Positions 32,701-35,116 of a DNA stretch of 35,116 bases are shown piece after piece (within the stretch, counting starts at the first letter, position 1; each line of letters starts with the position of its first letter). The translations under genes were made by a program, and so were the position numbers. This DNA comes from an uncultured Christensenella sp. (GTDB lineage Bacteria > Bacillota > Clostridia > Christensenellales > UBA3700), in the NCBI GenBank assembly GCA_910579785.1, contig CAJTVJ010000019.1:1-35116 (forward strand), given 5' to 3'. The notes beneath the pieces were generated by a model. It searched no databases, was not told the origin of the DNA, and saw nothing but the letters and a program-made list of their open reading frames with translations.

Positions 32701-35116
32701 TCAAGGCAACTTATTCCGGAACGAAAGACGGCACGACGGTAAAGAGAGAAGTGACTTTGAAATGGAGCGATTATTCGTCGAATATCACGTATGCCACAAA
32801 CGATAAGCTTTTGCACGTCGTCGACGGCGGATATAAAATCGTGGTGGGGTATGCTTTCAACGGCGGAGAAACAAAAACCGCAGAAGTAAATCTCAACGTA
32901 AAGCCGATAGTTGTCGACACAGGCAAACTTGTCTTTAAAGATAAAGTAATCATATGCACAGATGAGGAAAAGGTCGAAAAAATCGATCCCGTTCAAGGAG
33001 TAATGCCGGAAGGAATAAAAGGCGTATCGAGATACGTATATTACAAGAACGGTCAGGAAATAGACGAGAGCGAAGTAAAAGGTATCAACGACTTTGTCGT
33101 ACATGCGATATTTGAAATGAAATCGGACGATTATTACGCCGAGCCGCTTGAAGCTACGTTGAGTATCCGCAGATCGTCGGCGCTTGCAAAACCGACTTAT
33201 AAAGGCGGAGCGGTATACGACGGCACAGAGAAAAATATAGAAGACTATCTCGAAGGCTTTGACGAAGAGTATATGGAGCTTATAGGAGACGGTGTAAAGG
33301 CTACGCTTGCAGGCAAGTATTTTGTCAACGTCAGATTAAAAGATACGGCTGGTATAACGTGGGCAGACGGTACTACTGCCAATATAAAGATCGAATGGAC
33401 GGTAGAGAAGTCAACGTTGATACCTAATTGGGACGAATGGGAGTTTGTCGGCGACGGCGTAAGCGGATTTGCTCCTGTGATATCAAATATTGCCGACGGC
33501 TTGGCAAGCGGAGACAGTATAGATTACGTCAATGACTTTACTTATAAGATTTTTGACGAGGACGGCAACGTGCTGGATGCAAGTCAAGTTGCGGAAGTCG
33601 GGTCGTACAGAATTGTTGCAACGATAAACGGCGATTTAAATAAAAATTATAAGCTGGACGAAGTCAGCAAAGAATGGTATTTTGTCGTAGTGCCTAAGAG
33701 CGGTATGACGATATTTACTGTGGAATGGGATGAGACTGAGTTCTTGTACGACGGCAAAGTGCATTATCCTAAGCCAACTGTAAAGGACAGAGACGGTAAT
33801 ATATTGACGGATAGCGAAGTTGATAATTTATTGAAATTCAGCGAAGGATATAAGACGCATAAAGATATAGGAACGTATACAGTCAAAGCAGCAGTGAAAG
33901 ACAGTGACAGTTATTTTATAAGGTCGGGAAGCGTATGCAAATTCAAGATAGTGGACGAGAATGGGTATGCGCCTGATGAGGACGAAACAAATTCACCAAG
34001 CGGCGATATAGGCAGCGGAAACACACCGGGCGGCAACGGCGGAGCATTGGACGAGTTGTTGGAAAAGCTCAAAGGCATGCCTTTGTGGCAGCTGATAGCA
34101 AGCGGCATAAGCATATTGTTGATCATAATATTTATGAGCAAGGGCTTTGGGTATGCAAGCAAGGCAAAGCAGAGCAAGAAGATGGCTGAGAGCAAGTTTA
34201 AGACGTACTATGCCGGCGCATTCCTAGGATTGGCATTTAGCGGCTGGACGGCGATAGCTTGCGTACTGATGGGCTTGGCGGTATTGAGCTTGGTATTTAT
34301 GATATTGGAGAAGAATAGATACAATAAGGCGTTGATAGCATTTGAAGAAGCCAAGGACGAATTTGAGCGCAACAGAGAAAACAGCCGACGTAATTATGAC
34401 GACAACCGCAGAGAAGAGGAATACCGCCGTCGCGACGAAGATATGAAGGCAATGTTCATGCGCATGATGGGCGGCAATTTCGACGGAATGAATATGGGGC
34501 AGGGAATGCCCGTATATCAGCAAGGTATCGGCGCGGAAGATATACGCGGAATAGTCAGCGACACGGTCACAGCACTGCTGCCGGGTATGCAGCAAATGCT
34601 TCCTCAGCAGGCGTCGTTTAATGACGAAATCATGCAAAAACTTCTTGAAAAAGAAGAGAAGAACGACGAGACTATAAATAGGCTTATTGTGCAAAATGAG
34701 AGATTGATGCAACAGCTTGCAGAAAAACCTGCCGAGAAGGTAATAGAAAAAGAGGTCGTCGCAAGTAATGCCAATGACGAACTTATCAAAGTAATGATAG
34801 AAGAGCAAAGGGCAATGCGAGAGGTAATGCAAAGGCTTGCCGAGCAACCTGCGCAACAAGCGATAGTCCAACCGCAAGTAATAGAAAAGATAGTAGAGAA
34901 GCCCGTCGAGAAAATAGTAGAAAAAGAAGTACGGGTTGAGGTACCTGTCGAGACAGTCGTTGAGAAGGTAGTAGAAAAGCCTATTGTCATTTCGACCGAA
35001 GCCGTAGGCGAAGCGGAGAAATCTAAACAAGTTAAAAAAACGCCAGCGCCAAAGAAAGCGCCTGCTCCAAGGCTGACCTTAGAAGAGGCATATGCAAAAC
35101 TCACCAAAGAGCAAAA
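29736..35116 (+). CDS. Giant multidomain surface protein, 5' part (3' end outside window)
   Basis: The frame is open from ATG 29736, 9 nt after AAGAGG, to the right edge: at least 1793 residues. Residues 1-30 are a signal peptide or anchor (basic MIKDKKR, then hydrophobic). About 95-420 is GLUG-like and glycine/serine-rich, probably beta-helical (FKGTFYGAGRALKNIT). Two InlB B-repeat-like units follow at about 497-571 (FKGWTDDKSGE, LYAVWG) and 866-958 (FLGWYF, LKAEW), then Ig/MBG-like units with YDGTEKN and YDGKVHYPKPTV at about 1150-1400. A flexible Gly/Asp linker leads to two membrane helices (about 1449-1468 and 1494-1522) joined by a lysine-rich loop. The remainder is charged and helical with Glu-Lys-Val repeats (VEKIVEKEVRVEVP) near 1712-1750, then a Lys/Pro/Ala stretch. 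Likely roles are adhesion or envelope structure; no enzyme motif is seen. Confidence 0.85.
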   Translation, partial: MIKDKKRILTALTLIVISVVALTCAALTFSDINLISSESVGNIVDGDININQLGYEVNYPTVGDYGQLKSGTQYIFTDRSKVDSFRAGTITDDLGDLTKIEVDSSQPHGSQKNPYVIATVDDWTVFTQKIAVDSTHGSGKYYVLTNDLDFAGKTFYPATYFKGTFYGAGRALKNITCDNWLYWNGSQYVNIGNTTNAGFGVFCKAEDATITDLIVSNINNLNVPNLAAPDVAQHGPMPSGLIGMGYGTVNVLNTHVEGQISSNITYSNHTRGAGILAMQRGNAFIYRCSAEMTMSYSSAMSILFGGIIGQINASTSNKGYVLDCAANIVASGSGSYNHTAIAIATASSSPLAIENMIGSAYVTTTSLNANGGGLGASRNDFSVKNMYVDSMIGSDQSNLQSLTAIGGAGTYQSGVSTLSNIHQVKSTAQYATMLSGAKDIIALVPSERVEHPSLESLNAAAKAEVGNHFSDKIWDADKIGGSYDPDNTPVRNYLITKVSFKNLLSGDNEEGIGLSAADYRKGDTLPTPEASHIKTNHVFKGWTDDKSGESKPYTTLPGHLYGNETLYAVWGLPESYIQANITSSLSSDKNLIEYDSVDKITLTGNATHTAPSSGGMTNPSIRYKFIHDGKDKSSNNFGQLILYNVKDSGEYTCEFRIKDSNEPLWYEDVMCGDSVDVVIEKGKLEHMTLSDFKISEDTPPYYGKTLQDVDFSVKLINKAGIEVKQSAADWTSQIGTVKKGDNSRDIIIRPLDTDNYEASYQMKVEFQSVSLMIVFDLIQISQQIKVEVEYGRTYYAGEIINLFQIAYLEALSTWDPDIYQDVAKKAPYLKVKGSDKDPAPITPDGNGLPLFDGEFYKISEQGTIEVTFEDAPYNVAFDADNGGATQVPQQTLSYGDFVKKPDDPTYGTLLFLGWYFDAPIVDEDGNAATEWRAWRFTSEGSEPADRVTGNITLKAEWLEANALESISVKVNPTKILKPNTKLTDGDLIVKATYSGTKDGTTVKREVTLKWSDYSSNITYATNDKLLHVVDGGYKIVVGYAFNGGETKTAEVNLNVKPIVVDTGKLVFKDKVIICTDEEKVEKIDPVQGVMPEGIKGVSRYVYYKNGQEIDESEVKGINDFVVHAIFEMKSDDYYAEPLEATLSIRRSSALAKPTYKGGAVYDGTEKNIEDYLEGFDEEYMELIGDGVKATLAGKYFVNVRLKDTAGITWADGTTANIKIEWTVEKSTLIPNWDEWEFVGDGVSGFAPVISNIADGLASGDSIDYVNDFTYKIFDEDGNVLDASQVAEVGSYRIVATINGDLNKNYKLDEVSKEWYFVVVPKSGMTIFTVEWDETEFLYDGKVHYPKPTVKDRDGNILTDSEVDNLLKFSEGYKTHKDIGTYTVKAAVKDSDSYFIRSGSVCKFKIVDENGYAPDEDETNSPSGDIGSGNTPGGNGGALDELLEKLKGMPLWQLIASGISILLIIIFMSKGFGYASKAKQSKKMAESKFKTYYAGAFLGLAFSGWTAIACVLMGLAVLSLVFMILEKNRYNKALIAFEEAKDEFERNRENSRRNYDDNRREEEYRRRDEDMKAMFMRMMGGNFDGMNMGQGMPVYQQGIGAEDIRGIVSDTVTALLPGMQQMLPQQASFNDEIMQKLLEKEEKNDETINRLIVQNERLMQQLAEKPAEKVIEKEVVASNANDELIKVMIEEQRAMREVMQRLAEQPAQQAIVQPQVIEKIVEKPVEKIVEKEVRVEVPVETVVEKVVEKPIVISTEAVGEAEKSKQVKKTPAPKKAPAPRLTLEEAYAKLTKEQ
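34986..35024 (+). repeat. Copy of the short palindromic repeat inside the surface-protein coding sequence
   Basis: This 39-bp stretch begins GTCATTTCGACCGAA and ends GAAGCGGAGAAATCT, identical at both ends to the intergenic copy at 29383-29419, with only a central change and 2 extra bases. It is read in frame as VISTEAVGEAEKS and leaves the frame open. Confidence 0.8.

Noticed and set aside
34224..35030. Minus-strand frame of 268 codons opposite the surface-protein gene
   Set aside because: Its Tyr/Phe/Leu-rich composition is the reverse reading of Glu/Lys-rich coding DNA; the plus-strand frame is open for over 5.3 kb with clear domains.

Overview
The window looks like chromosomal DNA of an anaerobic, spore-lineage Bacillota (Clostridia-like), most likely an uncultured relative. 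The support is AGGAGG-type ribosome binding sites, several near-consensus sigma-A promoters (TTGACA-17-TATAAT), a TmcAL tRNA-acetylation gene, a YlbJ-type sporulation membrane protein and a pta-ackA acetate pair. No tRNA, rRNA, CRISPR array or transposase gene was seen.

Layout. (a) 2-316 is the 3' end of a gene entering from the left, followed by about 680 bp without a gene that holds a hairpin, a good promoter (713-741) and a possibly structured leader. (b) 1017-12981 is one long, very AT-rich, same-strand polysaccharide locus of 11 mostly overlapping or closely spaced genes. It encodes a PglE-like aminotransferase, a PglC-like initiating phosphosugar transferase, a PglD-like N-acetyltransferase, four GT4-type glycosyltransferases, a TviB-type UDP-HexNAc 6-dehydrogenase, a Wzy-like polymerase, a PIG-L deacetylase with a nine-G tract, and a Wzx flippase. 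Together these would build a diamino-sugar and aminouronate-containing repeat on undecaprenyl phosphate, flip it and polymerise it. The 4,6-dehydratase needed upstream of PglE is not in the window. (c) 12978-21641 is housekeeping of clearly higher GC: rdgB with a membrane protein (minus strand), a DUF2156 protein, an aconitase-family hydratase, 5-formyl-THF cyclo-ligase, an RsmD-CoaD fusion, a coiled-coil protein, and ylbJ and tmcAL on the minus strand. (d) 21764-26124 holds pta, ackA, rpmF and a birA-bioY operon with a recognisable BirA operator over its promoter. (e) 26247-29216 is an operon of two adjacent, degenerate iron-alcohol-dehydrogenase-like proteins plus queH. (f) 29217-29735 is a repeat-rich gap: an inverted pair of short palindromic repeats and a 126-bp element with perfect 23-bp terminal inverted repeats. 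(g) From 29736 to the right edge runs the open 5' part of a giant surface protein of at least 1793 residues.

Most notable observations: the RsmD-CoaD gene fusion; the pair of Fe-ADH-like proteins that have both lost the canonical metal ligands; a copy of the intergenic repeat lying in frame inside the giant surface protein gene; the MITE-like 126-bp element; the poly-G tract in the deacetylase; the BirA operator; and an 18-bp perfect palindrome over the promoter of the aconitase-family gene. No single gene set in the window can be claimed as a wholly new system from sequence reading alone.
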